IMG/VR virus record: IMGVR_UViG_3300009157_000050
Coordinates: 1-20,834 of that record
Length of the DNA stretch: 20,834 bases
Source of the DNA: a virus
Reading direction: 5' to 3' (one strand)
In this document: positions 1-6,385 of the stretch, piece by piece
How positions within the stretch are numbered: position 1 is the stretch's first letter
How the letters are laid out: each line of letters begins with the position of its first letter
Notes under the pieces: generated by a model
What the model was told of the DNA's origin: nothing
Databases searched by the model: none
What the model saw: only the letters and a program-made list of their open reading frames with translations
Translations under genes and position numbers: made by a program

Positions 1-25
1 GTGTCCGCGCCTCCCAACGCTCCAT
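1..25 (-). CDS. Possible truncated start of a further early gene at the window edge
   Basis: An ATG at 25-23 opens eight codons (MERWEART) that run off the window. It follows the stop of the preceding early gene by 11 nt. No good ribosome binding site precedes it. A GGGAGG motif at 14-9 inside the stretch could instead be the Shine-Dalgarno of a gene starting just beyond the edge. If the two window ends are joined, the frame continues for 26 codons and stops at TAA near 20780. Weak call; either reading is possible. Confidence 0.2.
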
Positions 26-36
26 AAAAACGGGTC

Positions 37-330
37 TCATCGCTGATCTCCCTGGCGGGTGTTGTGATGGTCACCGTCGACCAGGTGACACACGTGTTCC
101 CCGACCTGGGCCTTGAGCAGCTTGCCCGGGCCAGCAGGGCAGTCATCCCACGGCAGCACCACGACGGAGCAGAATGCCCCGCAACACGGACAGATGACAT
201 ACACGAACGCCGCGCCGATATCTGGTTGGCGCCACCGATCCAATTCCCTGGCCAGCGCGTAGTACTTCGCCCATGCCGCGCGGCGCGCCTGCTCCGCACC
301 ATGAGCGATGTCAAGCGCTTGATCGGTCAT
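37..330 (-). CDS. Small cysteine-rich (zinc-ribbon-like) early protein
   Basis: A 97-residue protein not recognised as a named family. The N-terminal third is helical and charged (EQARRAAWAKYYALARELDRW). It is followed by a cysteine-rich patch, CPCCGAFC at about residues 48-55, and later C and H residues (EHVCHLVDGDHH) that could complete a zinc site. The ATG at 330 overlaps the stop of the upstream gene by 4 nt (ATGA), so it is translationally coupled and sits at the end of the visible early operon. Its base composition is lower in GC than the structural genes. A small metal-binding accessory protein is inferred from the cysteines only. Confidence 0.6.
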   Translation of the reverse strand: MTDQALDIAHGAEQARRAAWAKYYALARELDRWRQPDIGAAFVYVICPCCGAFCSVVVLPWDDCPAGPGKLLKAQVGEHVCHLVDGDHHNTRQGDQR

Positions 331-734
331 CGCAGGCCCGCCAGGATGATCAGCGGCAGCTCTTTGTACCGCATGTATTCCGGCAAGCTATGAGTTTCGT
401 AGGCCTCTAGCGCCTGTTCATGGGACCAGCCTTTGCCGTATCGGTCGCGCGGAGAAGGCCATACCGGGCGGGACACGTGGGCGCGCACCAGATGGCCGCT
501 ATCCTTTTCGGTACCTACGAGCCATAGCTGATCGATGCCCTCGGGGTAGCCATCCTCGTTCATAGCATCCGGGTCATGGAATCTCACACGGCCCATAGGT
601 GCCAGGTTGTTCAAATCATCGATCATGTCCAGTTGCTTGAACACAGACAGCGTGACCTGTCGTGACCCAACCATGAGGACCCGAACCGTGGCGGTCAGAG
701 TTTCCACGGTGGCAGTACTGATAGTCCCGGACAT
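327..734 (-). CDS. Conserved-type phage protein of unknown function, low GC
   Basis: A 135-residue soluble protein without signal peptide or membrane segment. The N-terminal part (TATVRVLMVGSRQVTLSVFKQLD, about residues 14-36) looks like a compact beta-rich element. The middle is acidic (FHDPDAMNEDGYPEGID) and the C-terminus is hydrophobic. The ATG at 734 shares one base with the upstream stop (TGATG), so it belongs to the early operon. The 60-nt rows at 361 and 601 each count about 48% GC, far below the 65-75% of the structural genes, which suggests recent acquisition. I cannot assign a function. Confidence 0.65.
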   Translation of the reverse strand: MSGTISTATVETLTATVRVLMVGSRQVTLSVFKQLDMIDDLNNLAPMGRVRFHDPDAMNEDGYPEGIDQLWLVGTEKDSGHLVRAHVSRPVWPSPRDRYGKGWSHEQALEAYETHSLPEYMRYKELPLIILAGLR

Positions 735-1123
735 CAGATCGAACCTGACCCGAACGTGAAGTCCGGCAGCGCCGGCTTGCCGTCGAGCCGGCCGAACAGG
801 TGCAAGGCGAACTCGTGGAGGTTCACGTGCTCATCAGACGGTGCGAACACCTGGTAAGCCCAGCCCTCACCGAACACGGCAGAGTGCAGCATCTTGAGGT
901 CTTCATAGGTGGGCATGTGGTCCGTCCATGCCACCGATGCATGGACCCAGTCGTTGCCGTCCGTGTCGGCGCAGCTGACCAACAGGGACCCACGGTGGTC
1001 GGGGGTATGCAGGTACCAGCCGTCGGCACCGAACGGCCTCGGCGCAGACCACCGATCACGTCCCAGCCGTCGGCGGATCTCCAGCGGATCGAGTGCACCG
1101 CGCCATGCCGCAGGCCCGCTCAT
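734..1123 (-). CDS. Actinophage conserved protein (DUF7694-like)
   Basis: A 129-residue protein with the signature WVHASVAWTDHMPTYEDLKM, then VFGEGWAYQVFAPSDEHVN and HEFALHLFGR, ending in GSGSI. This pattern (W-H-A-S, M-P-T-Y-E-D-L, A-x-Q-V-x-x-P, V-N-x-H-E, A-L-H-L-F/W) is typical of a small conserved phage domain that I associate with DUF7694. That family name is from memory and unverified, and its biochemical role is unknown to me. The start is the ATG at 1123, overlapping the upstream stop by 4 nt. A longer upstream reading frame exists, but its N-terminus is simply the upstream gene read in another frame. Cytoplasmic, early operon. Confidence 0.7.
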   Translation of the reverse strand: MSGPAAWRGALDPLEIRRRLGRDRWSAPRPFGADGWYLHTPDHRGSLLVSCADTDGNDWVHASVAWTDHMPTYEDLKMLHSAVFGEGWAYQVFAPSDEHVNLHEFALHLFGRLDGKPALPDFTFGSGSI

Positions 1124-1359
1124 GACGATGGGGTGTGGACGATCGAGCGCTGGCAGCCACACGCGAAGTCGTGGTCGAGCATGCGCAGGGGGTCGATGCC
1201 GAACATGGCCGGGTAGTACCAGCGTGTGCAGACCGCGTCGCGTCCCCTGGGTGTGCACGCGGCGCCGGATGCCACCGAGACGTAGGCATCAACCTTGGGG
1301 TTGTACATGATCTGGGCGTTGCACCACCGGCAGAGGATCGCGCTGTCAATGGTGGTCAC
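1120..1359 (-). CDS. Small zinc-finger-like early protein
   Basis: A 79-residue protein with a GTG start at 1359 that overlaps the upstream stop by 4 nt (GTGA). Cysteines are paired in a zinc-site pattern: CRWC at residues 10-13, C35 and C44, and CGC at 67-69. This suggests one or two structural zinc sites. No catalytic motif, signal peptide or membrane helix is visible. It sits between another CxxC protein and the DUF7694-like gene. A DNA- or protein-binding accessory role is inferred only from the fold class. Confidence 0.6.
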   Translation of the reverse strand: MTTIDSAILCRWCNAQIMYNPKVDAYVSVASGAACTPRGRDAVCTRWYYPAMFGIDPLRMLDHDFACGCQRSIVHTPSS

Positions 1360-1556
1360 GGTGTGCTCCGAGCGCCGTGTTCGGGACAATCGATCGCTGG
1401 TACGACCAGGTGCCAACGCTTGTCGGCACCGTCACCCGGGGCACGCCATTCACAGAGGCAGTCGCGGGTGCGTGAGTGGCAGGCGCCGCAGTAGCCCATC
1501 CATTCGTCGTACGGGTTGTTGCTGGCGCGGCTGCAGATCGGGCAGGTGTAACTCAT
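1356..1556 (-). CDS. Small zinc-ribbon protein
   Basis: A 66-residue protein with CPIC at residues 5-8 and CGAC at about 23-26, a classic two-knuckle zinc ribbon, followed by CLC and a C-terminal CPEH. The N-terminal form (MxxxCPxC...D/E-x-x-x-G-Y-C-G-A-C-H) matches a type of short protein often found in actinophage early regions. The ATG at 1556 overlaps the upstream stop by 4 nt. No enzymatic residues are seen. It may act as a regulator or adapter, but nothing in the sequence proves this. Confidence 0.7.
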   Translation of the reverse strand: MSYTCPICSRASNNPYDEWMGYCGACHSRTRDCLCEWRAPGDGADKRWHLVVPAIDCPEHGARSTP

Positions 1557-2497
1557 GGTCGGACCCCGGTTGGTCGGCTGGTGGTCGGTGGCGGTTCGGG
1601 TGGGGGCAGGCCGGCGTGGTCGGCGGGGTCAGGTCCGGTCACCGCGTTGCGGCGGTAGGGGTCGGGCCAGCGGGAGTCGGGTCGTGGTGGGACGGGGCCG
1701 ACGGGGTCGCGGTGGCCGTTGGGTCCGGCGTCGCCGGCCTGGTTGGCCTGGCGGACCAGCCATTGCACGCCGGGGTTAGCTGCGACGTTGTCCCGTCCCG
1801 TCCCGTCCCGTCCGGGCACGTGAGTGGTCGGACCTGACGCGACCGGGTCGGTACCAGCGGTGGTCGGGTCCTGGTCGGTCCGCTCGGCTGCTGGCGGTAG
1901 CAGGGTCATGCCTGCGGCGTCGGGGGTGCGGTTGTTCTTGCGGGAGTTGCAGCCGCGACAGGCCACGACGAGGTTCGCCGCGCCGGCGGCCACGGCCGGG
2001 TCGACGTGGTCGAAGACGAGGCCGCGCGACGAGCGGCGGTCGGCGTAGGTGCAGACGGTGTCGCAGTAGCGGCAGCGGTCGCGGTCGCGGCGGCGGACGG
2101 CGGTGAGTAGTTCGCGGTCGCGCAGCTCGGCGGCCTTGGCGCGGGCGAGGTCGTACTCGTCGCGGGTGGGGTTGGCCTTGAGGTAGTGGTGGACGAAGTA
2201 GTCGGCGCCGGTGGGTGGCCAGCGGCGGCCCTCGAGGCACTCGCAGGTGGCGTCGCGGGGGTGGATGAGTGCGGTGGCGCCGTCGGGTGGGTCGGTAAGC
2301 AGTTCGCGTAGGCGTTTGGAGCGGACGTGTTCGTTGAAGATGAGCGCGGGGACGTACCCGTCGGTGAGGTGCCGGGCGCAGTAGATCATGAGTGCGGTGA
2401 CCATGCCGAGGATGCGGTCGGCCTCGCCGCGGGAACGGGCCAGGTGGATGATCGCGGGGTCGTCGGCGAAGCCGTCGTCAAGGCGTAGCCACGACAT
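1553..2497 (-). CDS. Replisome-organiser-like N-terminal domain fused to HNH endonuclease
   Basis: A 314-residue protein in three parts. Residues 1-135 resemble the winged-helix replication-initiator type of actinophages (MSWLRLDDGF..., YCARHLTDGYVP, HHYLKANPTRDEYDLARAKA). Residues 140-195 are an HNH nuclease domain: CRYC (C142, C145), DH (D163, H164), NLVVACRGCN with C180/C183, and R-T-P. Residues 200-314 are Pro/Gly-rich and probably disordered. The ATG at 2497 has GGAGG 4 nt upstream and overlaps the preceding gene by 20 nt. A role in phage DNA replication or end processing is inferred from the domain pair. The tail is encoded partly by a pentanucleotide repeat. Confidence 0.75.
   Translation of the reverse strand: MSWLRLDDGFADDPAIIHLARSRGEADRILGMVTALMIYCARHLTDGYVPALIFNEHVRSKRLRELLTDPPDGATALIHPRDATCECLEGRRWPPTGADYFVHHYLKANPTRDEYDLARAKAAELRDRELLTAVRRRDRDRCRYCDTVCTYADRRSSRGLVFDHVDPAVAAGAANLVVACRGCNSRKNNRTPDAAGMTLLPPAAERTDQDPTTAGTDPVASGPTTHVPGRDGTGRDNVAANPGVQWLVRQANQAGDAGPNGHRDPVGPVPPRPDSRWPDPYRRNAVTGPDPADHAGLPPPEPPPTTSRPTGVRP
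1791..1810. repeat. Pentanucleotide tandem repeat (TCCCG)x4 inside a coding region
   Basis: Four perfect tandem copies of TCCCG, with a partial fifth copy (TCCG) following. On the minus strand this codes part of the Gly/Arg/Asp stretch in the disordered tail of the HNH fusion protein. Because the unit is 5 bp, gain or loss of one copy would change the reading frame downstream of about residue 230. Confidence 0.85.
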
Positions 2498-2810
2498 CGT
2501 GCCTCCGCGCAGGTCGGGCGGACAGGTGGCGGAAGTTGTGGATGGACCAGTGCCAGGCCGACTTGGGGGCGTGGCAGCCGCACCAGGTGATGTCGAAGTG
2601 GTGGTGCAGCAGGTCGCAGGCGTTGAGCCGGTCCAGGGCGGCCGGGTTGGCGATGAGCTGGCCGGCGACCTCGTAGGCGACCAGGCCGCCGGTGTCGTGG
2701 TCGTGGGCGTAGGTGACCAGCTCTTCGAGGACGCGCAGGTCGGCGGCGATGTCCGGGGACATGCGGTTGAGGGTCAACAGGGACTGGTAGGGCAGGATCT
2801 CGGTGTTCAT
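2478..2810 (-). CDS. Early protein of unknown function
   Basis: A 110-residue soluble, mostly helical protein. The start is the ATG at 2810, preceded by GAGGAG at 7 nt spacing; a longer upstream frame lacks such a site. The central region is rich in H, D and E (VTYAHDHDTGGLVAYEVAGQ) and is followed by LHHHFDITWCGCH and the motif SAWHWSIHNFRHL. The clustered His and Cys residues could bind a metal. I do not recognise the family. It lies between two HNH-containing genes and overlaps the next gene by 20 nt, so co-expression in the early operon is likely. Confidence 0.65.
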   Translation of the reverse strand: MNTEILPYQSLLTLNRMSPDIAADLRVLEELVTYAHDHDTGGLVAYEVAGQLIANPAALDRLNACDLLHHHFDITWCGCHAPKSAWHWSIHNFRHLSARPARRHDVVATP

Positions 2811-2821
2811 GGGTGGGCTCC

Positions 2822-3241
2822 TCAGATGCGGGTCAGCGGGCCACGGGCGCGCCGCCACCTGCAGGCGGCGTCGAGGTCAGCCGCGGCCACCCGCCTGGGG
2901 ACGGCGGCGGCGGCGCGGCGGCGGCCGGCCGAGACGGGTACGCCTGCGGTGTCGAGCAGCCGGACGATGCCGGCCTGGGTGTCGGTGAGGCGGGTCACCG
3001 ACAGGCGCGCCGGGGCACGGGACTCGCCGCAGTTGCAGCCGGTGCACTCGGCGCGCAGGTTGTCCGACCCGTCGCCGCCGCCGTGCTCACGGCGGATGAT
3101 GTGCCCGACAGTGGTCGCCCGGGCGCCGCACACGTGCCCGTCGACGATGGCGTGGCAAGTGTGGCCGTCGCGTTCGAGGATCCAGTCGCGGATGCGTCGC
3201 CAGCGGGCGGTCGAGCCGCGGGCGGTCAGCGCGCTGCTCAC
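2822..3241 (-). CDS. HNH endonuclease
   Basis: A 139-residue protein whose residues 15-75 form an HNH/zinc domain: RRIRDWILERDGHTC with C29, then C38, GHIIRREHGG (H47), NLRAECTGCN with C66 and C69 and the final N70. This is the usual arrangement in free-standing phage HNH enzymes, which nick or cut DNA. The C-terminal 60 residues are Arg/Ala-rich and basic. The chosen GTG at 3241 overlaps the upstream stop by 4 nt (GTGA); a second GTG one codon upstream at 3244 is equally possible. Phage HNH proteins often assist terminase, but this one sits in the early operon, so a replication or recombination role is also possible. Confidence 0.85.
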   Translation of the reverse strand: MSSALTARGSTARWRRIRDWILERDGHTCHAIVDGHVCGARATTVGHIIRREHGGGDGSDNLRAECTGCNCGESRAPARLSVTRLTDTQAGIVRLLDTAGVPVSAGRRRAAAAVPRRVAAADLDAACRWRRARGPLTRI

Positions 3242-3507
3242 CACAGGTCCGGCTGGGTCTGGGGGTGCGCGTCGAACAGGGTCGGGTCGTTGCGTACGGC
3301 GCGGGCCGCGGCCGGGACGCCGGCGAGCGCGACGATCAGGTCGGACAGGGCCTTGACCGGGACCTTGCTGGCCGAGTCGACCTCGATAGTGATCGACTCG
3401 GGGCAGCCCCACGGTACGGGCGGGTAGACGGCGTTGAGGGTGAGTACGTCGCTGACCTGTGCGTTCAGGTCCGGGTCGACGGTCAGTGGTGCGTTGTGCT
3501 GTCCCAT
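3238..3507 (-). CDS. Small early protein of unknown function
   Basis: An 89-residue protein with ATG at 3507 and a strong GAGGAG ribosome site 5 nt upstream. A gap of about 70 nt to the preceding stop suggests independent ribosome loading. The sequence has an N-terminal beta-rich half (PESITIEVDSASKVPVKAL) and a helical segment (SDLIVALAGVPAAARAVRND). There are no cysteines, membrane segment or recognisable motif. It is coupled to the HNH gene by a 4-nt overlap at its stop. Confidence 0.7.
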   Translation of the reverse strand: MGQHNAPLTVDPDLNAQVSDVLTLNAVYPPVPWGCPESITIEVDSASKVPVKALSDLIVALAGVPAAARAVRNDPTLFDAHPQTQPDLW

Positions 3508-3581
3508 GAGGACTCCTCACGTTGTGTGTTAAAGATTTCCCGGTAGGCGACCGGGCGCGGGTCGGTCAGGAGAGCGGGTGC

Positions 3582-3710
3582 TCACCGCAGGACGTGCCCG
3601 GCGATCGTGCCGAGTGCGGCGCCGATGGTGCCGCCGACGACCGAGCCGGTCAGGACGGCCCACGCGACCCGGCAGGCGTGACGGGCGGTCTCAGCGGTCC
3701 GGGCGCTCAC
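3582..3710 (-). CDS. Putative 42-residue single-pass membrane protein
   Basis: A GTG at 3710, inside the end of the upstream gene, opens a 42-residue frame with a basic N-terminus (SARTAETARHACR). A hydrophobic, glycine-rich helix follows (AWAVLTGSVVGGTIGAALG, about residues 16-37) with GxxxG-like spacing that favours helix packing. It ends in GHVLR. No clear ribosome site is visible, so translation would rely on coupling. The same frame stays open upstream to an ATG at 3899, but that part is the shadow of the neighbouring gene. A holin-like or membrane-signalling role is conceivable; none is shown. Confidence 0.45.
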   Translation of the reverse strand: MSARTAETARHACRVAWAVLTGSVVGGTIGAALGTIAGHVLR

Positions 3711-3882
3711 CAGCGGCGAGCTGCGTGCGGTCCAGATGACCAGCGGGTCGCTCGAGCGGCGGGGCGTGACGGGCCGACTCCTCGGGAAGGTTGCACCAGC
3801 AGTAGGCACGGCCGCGGTAGTCGCGACCCAGAGAGTGGTCGCGTCGGTAGACATGCGTCGCGGGCGTGGTATCCACCGCCAT
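3691..3882 (-). CDS. Small HxxC/CxxC-type early protein
   Basis: A 63-residue protein. An ATG at 3882 begins MAVDTTPATHVYRRDHSLG, followed by DYRGRAYCWCNLPEESARH. The arrangement (H-x-Y/F at the front, C-x-C or C-x-x-C followed by L-P and R-H) resembles short actinophage proteins with a single treble-clef-like metal site. A longer reading with a GTG at 3927 is possible. The later ATG is preferred because the upstream gene ends at 3896. No strong ribosome site. The 3' end overlaps the small membrane protein by 20 nt. Function unknown. Confidence 0.55.
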   Translation of the reverse strand: MAVDTTPATHVYRRDHSLGRDYRGRAYCWCNLPEESARHAPPLERPAGHLDRTQLAAGERPDR

Positions 3883-3895
3883 GCTGAAAAGTCTT

Positions 3896-4150
3896 TCATA
3901 TTCCGGCCCTCCAGCGTCCACGCACATCGCTGCTGCTGTGCGGGCACGTGGCCCAGTGGGGCATCCAGCGGGGACCGCGCCAGTCGGTCAGGGCCGACCC
4001 GGACAGGACCCGGGCGACAGGACCGAGAGCGGTCGGAATGAGCGCGACATTGCCCAACGGGTCCGGCCGGTCATTGAGGATCATCTTCTTGCCACGCTCC
4101 GTGCGCTCGAAACGCACCGGTGCGGCGCAGTCGCGACAGGTCCCACTCAT
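3896..4150 (-). CDS. Small zinc-binding-type actinophage protein
   Basis: An 84-residue protein. Features are CRDCAAPVRFERTERGKKM (CxxC at residues 5-8), a GNVAL element, an ARVL strand, and a C-terminal HWATCP with H and C as likely second ligand pair, followed by a basic RGRWRAG end. This C-x-x-C ... G-N-V ... H-x-x-T-C-P layout recurs in short actinobacterial phage and prophage proteins of unknown role. The ATG at 4150 overlaps the upstream stop by 4 nt. A nucleic-acid-binding zinc protein is the natural guess but is inferred. Confidence 0.7.
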   Translation of the reverse strand: MSGTCRDCAAPVRFERTERGKKMILNDRPDPLGNVALIPTALGPVARVLSGSALTDWRGPRWMPHWATCPHSSSDVRGRWRAGI

Positions 4151-4404
4151 GGCGTTGCCTTTCGGCGTTGGCGTGCCCGTACGGAGGCGAGGGCGAGTCG
4201 GGTGAAGTAGGCGCGTCTGGCGGCGCGGGCCCGGGTCTCGCGGTCGGCCTCAGTGAGGGTGCCGTCGGGGTCTACCTCGCGTCGGAAGCGCTCGTCGCGG
4301 GCGGCGCGAGCCGACGCGGTGCGGGCGGCGCGGTCGCGTGTGTGCGCCCATGAGCGGTAGGCGGCGGCGCGGGCGTGCAGGGTGCGTTCGGTGCTAGTTT
4401 CCAT
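4147..4404 (-). CDS. Highly charged Ala/Arg-rich early protein
   Basis: An 85-residue helical protein, very rich in Arg and Ala, with the pattern HTRDRAARTASARAARDERF, REVDPDGTLTEADRETRARA and RAYFTRLALASVRARQRR. The motif RFxREVDPDGxLxxxxRxxRAxxARRAYFxRLAxxS is characteristic of a small actinobacterial protein family with no known function. The start is the ATG at 4404, with AAGGAG 8 nt upstream; the frame upstream of it lacks a ribosome site. It is the second gene of the leftward early operon after the Xis-like gene. A basic DNA-associated role is plausible. Confidence 0.75.
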   Translation of the reverse strand: METSTERTLHARAAAYRSWAHTRDRAARTASARAARDERFRREVDPDGTLTEADRETRARAARRAYFTRLALASVRARQRRKATP

Positions 4405-4435
4405 CGGTCGGTCTCCTTCGTTGCAAGGGTTCGAC

Positions 4436-4690
4436 TCAGGCGTCGCCACCGGGGCAAGCGGTGGCGGCGTCTCGTTGTGTGGGCACGAGTTCGCGTTCGA
4501 GGGTGTCCGTGGGGATCAGGTAGCCCCGGCCTCCGCGGACCGCCTCGATCCGGCCGTCGCGGATGCGCTGGCGGATCGCTTCGTCGCAGCGGCGGGTGAG
4601 GATCGCGTACTCGTGAACGGTGTAGAACCGGGGAGTGGTGTCGGGTTGCCCTGACACTGGTCGCGCAGTCATAGAACGATCGCCGTTCAT
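4436..4690 (-). CDS. xis: Excisionase-like helix-turn-helix protein
   Basis: An 84-residue protein with a single winged-helix/MerR-type HTH of the excisionase family (residues about 28-70): YTVHEYAILTRRCDEAIRQR, then IRDGRIEAVRGGRGYLIPTDTLERE. The pattern (T-V-x-E-x-A, I-R-x-G-x-I-x-A-x-R, G-R-x-Y-x-I-P) is typical of phage Xis/AlpA-like DNA-binding proteins. The ATG at 4690 has AAGG upstream. It is the first leftward gene after the switch region and is divergent from the repressor, so it is probably repressor-controlled. It may direct integrase to excise, or act as a Cro-like early regulator; the sequence does not separate these. Confidence 0.75.
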   Translation of the reverse strand: MNGDRSMTARPVSGQPDTTPRFYTVHEYAILTRRCDEAIRQRIRDGRIEAVRGGRGYLIPTDTLERELVPTQRDAATACPGGDA

Positions 4691-4904
4691 TGCTGCACCT
4701 TGCCTTTCTGTGTTCCGAGTGGCTCTGTCTGGCGTAACGGATTACAGGCTGGCATAGGTAATGCGCTTTAAGTCAGTCTTTGTACTAATAGGTGCAGTTT
4801 GGTACGTATTGGCGTACTTTGGGCTAATGTGGACTAGTTGGACTGTCGGGGTGGCCTGACATGATCGACTCATTGCGGCCCTGTTGCGTGCACAATCGCC
4901 GATC
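4691..4904. promoter_or_regulatory. Divergent genetic-switch intergenic region
   Basis: This 214-bp gene-free interval separates the rightward repressor from the leftward Xis-like gene. It is the most AT-rich part of the early half. Candidate elements are: a leftward -10 (TGTAAT, complement of 4741-4746) with TTAAAG 19 nt upstream; a rightward TTGGAC at 4839-4844 followed by CATGAT 16 nt later; and the phased repeats at 4781-4840 listed separately. The promoter assignments are by eye and weak. The placement matches the lysis-lysogeny control region of temperate phages. Confidence 0.6.
4781..4840. repeat. Three degenerate 20-bp direct repeats, probable operator array
   Basis: Rows 4781-4800, 4801-4820 and 4821-4840 align without gaps at exactly 20-bp spacing. 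The first two share 13 of 20 bases (GTACxxATxGGxGxAxTTT) and the third shares 8-9 with each, including a central GG at the same phase. The second unit contains an inverted repeat GTACG/CGTAC (4802-4806 and 4813-4817). A six-base palindrome ACTAGT lies at 4833-4838. About 20 bp is two helical turns, so bound dimers would lie on one face of the DNA. Confidence 0.55.
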
Positions 4905-5306
4905 GTGGCCAAGGACAGGCAGCCCAGCGCGACCCCACGGAGCAAGGTGGGCCGGCTGCTGTTCGATGTCCTGAACGAGGACTACGCGGGCAACAAGACC
5001 CGCATGGCCGAGGCTCTCGCGGTACCCCGCCAGACCTTCTACCAGTGGTTGGACCACCCGGCGCCGCCGATCCCGAAGCCGGAGCACCGTCAGCGCATCG
5101 CCCGGCTGCTGCGGGTCGACGTCACGGTCATCAACACGATGATCGTCACGGACCTGGGCTACCCGGTGACGTCGGTCAGCTCCAAGGCGCTGCCGGTGGC
5201 GGTGCTGGTCGACCAGCTGCCGGCCGACGAGGCCGCTGAGGTCGAGCGCCTGACGCTGGCGCGGGTGCGCCGCAACACCCAGATACGCAAGGGCCGGCGC
5301 ACGTAG
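4905..5306 (+). CDS. Putative immunity repressor, HTH protein
   Basis: The only plus-strand gene. It is 133 residues from the GTG at 4905 (VAKDRQ...); a TTG at 4884 in frame is an alternative start, and neither has a clear ribosome site. Residues about 14-70 form a helix-turn-helix region: KVGRLLFDVLNEDYAGNKTR, then MAEALAVPRQTFYQWLD, with a recognition helix near PRQTFYQW. The C-terminal half (LPVAVLVDQLPADEAAEVER) may mediate dimerisation. It is divergent from the Xis-like gene and convergent with integrase, the usual place for a phage repressor. No peptidase (LexA-like) motif is seen, so induction would not be by classical self-cleavage. Role inferred from HTH and position. Confidence 0.7.
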   Translation: MAKDRQPSATPRSKVGRLLFDVLNEDYAGNKTRMAEALAVPRQTFYQWLDHPAPPIPKPEHRQRIARLLRVDVTVINTMIVTDLGYPVTSVSSKALPVAVLVDQLPADEAAEVERLTLARVRRNTQIRKGRRT

Positions 5307-5319
5307 GTACGCCGGCCCT
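5290..5319. terminator. Bidirectional hairpin terminator between repressor and integrase
   Basis: A perfect 10-bp inverted repeat, AGGGCCGGCG at 5290-5299 and CGCCGGCCCT at 5310-5319, with a 10-nt loop that contains the repressor stop codon. It lies exactly between two convergent genes. There is no T tract on either side, as is common in high-GC actinobacteria. A second, overlapping 6-bp stem (CTGAGG 5318-5323 / CCTCAG 5335-5340) covers the integrase stop, so alternative folds serve the two directions. Confidence 0.75.
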
Positions 5320-5336
5320 GAGGTGGTGCGTGTGCC

Positions 5337-6302
5337 TCAGATGTCGCCCATGACGTTGACACGGTCGTAGGCGCGCCGCGCCCGGGCGGAGCGGGCCGAG
5401 CGGCCGTAGCGGCTGAGCATCTGTGGTGAGGACCAGCCGTTGAGCTCCATCAGGTCGCCCTCGGCGCCGCCGGCGTCGAGCCAGCGGTGGGTGAAGTTGT
5501 GCCGGAACATGTGCGGGTGCAGGTGCAGCCCTATCGCCTGACCCCGGCGCTGGATCATCTGGAAGATGCCGCTGGGACTCAGCGGCTCCCGGTTCTTCTC
5601 ACCGAGCCACAGCTGCGGGAGGGCGGCCTTCTTGTGCTCGGCGCGTACGCGCAGGTAGCGGTCGATGGCCTGGGCGGTGCGCATGTCGAACTTCACGATG
5701 CGCTGGATGTCACCCTTTCCGGTGACCAGTGCGGTGCAGTTTCGCAGGTCAATGTGGTCGACCTCGAGGTTCGCGAGCTCGGATAGTCGGACGCCGGCGC
5801 AGGCGAAGAACCGGATGATCGCGGCGTCGCGTCGGGACACAAGGTCGCGTCCTTTCTCGCAGCCTTTGATCAGCGCGGTGAGGTCACTGTCCTCGAGGAC
5901 CGGGACCACCTTGTCGGTGATTGTCGGTGGGCTCATCCGCGCCATCGGGTCGGGCAGTTCCTCCTCGGCGGCCCACCATTTCCAGAACTGCTGGATGGCC
6001 CGGTACTGGTTGTTGGCGTAGCCGGACTCGTAGGGCTTTCCCTGCGGTGTGCGTGCGTCGTTGAGCAGCCACACCATGTAGCTCTCGAGGACGGACTTGC
6101 GGACCTCGGCGAAGTCGGTGATGCCGTTGGCGGCGAGCCAGGTGGCCATCTTCCTGGCGGCACCGAGGTAGGTCACCAACGTCTTGGCCGCCCTGCGCTT
6201 GGCGCGAAGGGACAGCTCGAAGGCGCGGATCATGACGGTGAGGGTCGCGGGCACCTCGGTGCCCTGATCGACCATCGGGGCAAGCGATGGTAGATGTGTC
6301 AT
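5337..6302 (-). CDS. int: Tyrosine-type site-specific integrase
   Basis: A 321-residue tyrosine recombinase. Residues about 15-110 form the core-binding SAM-like domain (LRAKRRAAKTLVTYLGAARK, YANNQYRAIQQFWKWW). Residues 130-321 form the catalytic domain with R172 (GVRLSELANL), K196 (TGKGDIQR), H264 and R267 (HPHMFRHNF), W290 in place of the usual third histidine (LNGW, a tolerated substitution seen in Cre), and the nucleophile Y299 (SRYGRS). It catalyses recombination between attP and a host tRNA site. The gene starts 84 nt from the tRNA-derived attachment core. The start ATG at 6302 has only a distant AGAGAG, so expression may be low. No N-terminal arm-binding domain is obvious. Confidence 0.95.
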   Translation of the reverse strand: MTHLPSLAPMVDQGTEVPATLTVMIRAFELSLRAKRRAAKTLVTYLGAARKMATWLAANGITDFAEVRKSVLESYMVWLLNDARTPQGKPYESGYANNQYRAIQQFWKWWAAEEELPDPMARMSPPTITDKVVPVLEDSDLTALIKGCEKGRDLVSRRDAAIIRFFACAGVRLSELANLEVDHIDLRNCTALVTGKGDIQRIVKFDMRTAQAIDRYLRVRAEHKKAALPQLWLGEKNREPLSPSGIFQMIQRRGQAIGLHLHPHMFRHNFTHRWLDAGGAEGDLMELNGWSSPQMLSRYGRSARSARARRAYDRVNVMGDI

Positions 6303-6385
6303 TGGATAAGCGGACTCTCTCTGACCGTTGTGCGGGGTGGTAGTGGATCACCATCCTTGCGTTTCCGCAGGTCAAGAGGGGTTTG

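Noticed and set aside
2388-3356. A 322-codon plus-strand frame across the HNH region
   Set aside because: Low-complexity Arg/Ala/Gly sequence opposite several well-supported minus-strand genes with good ribosome sites and an HNH motif.
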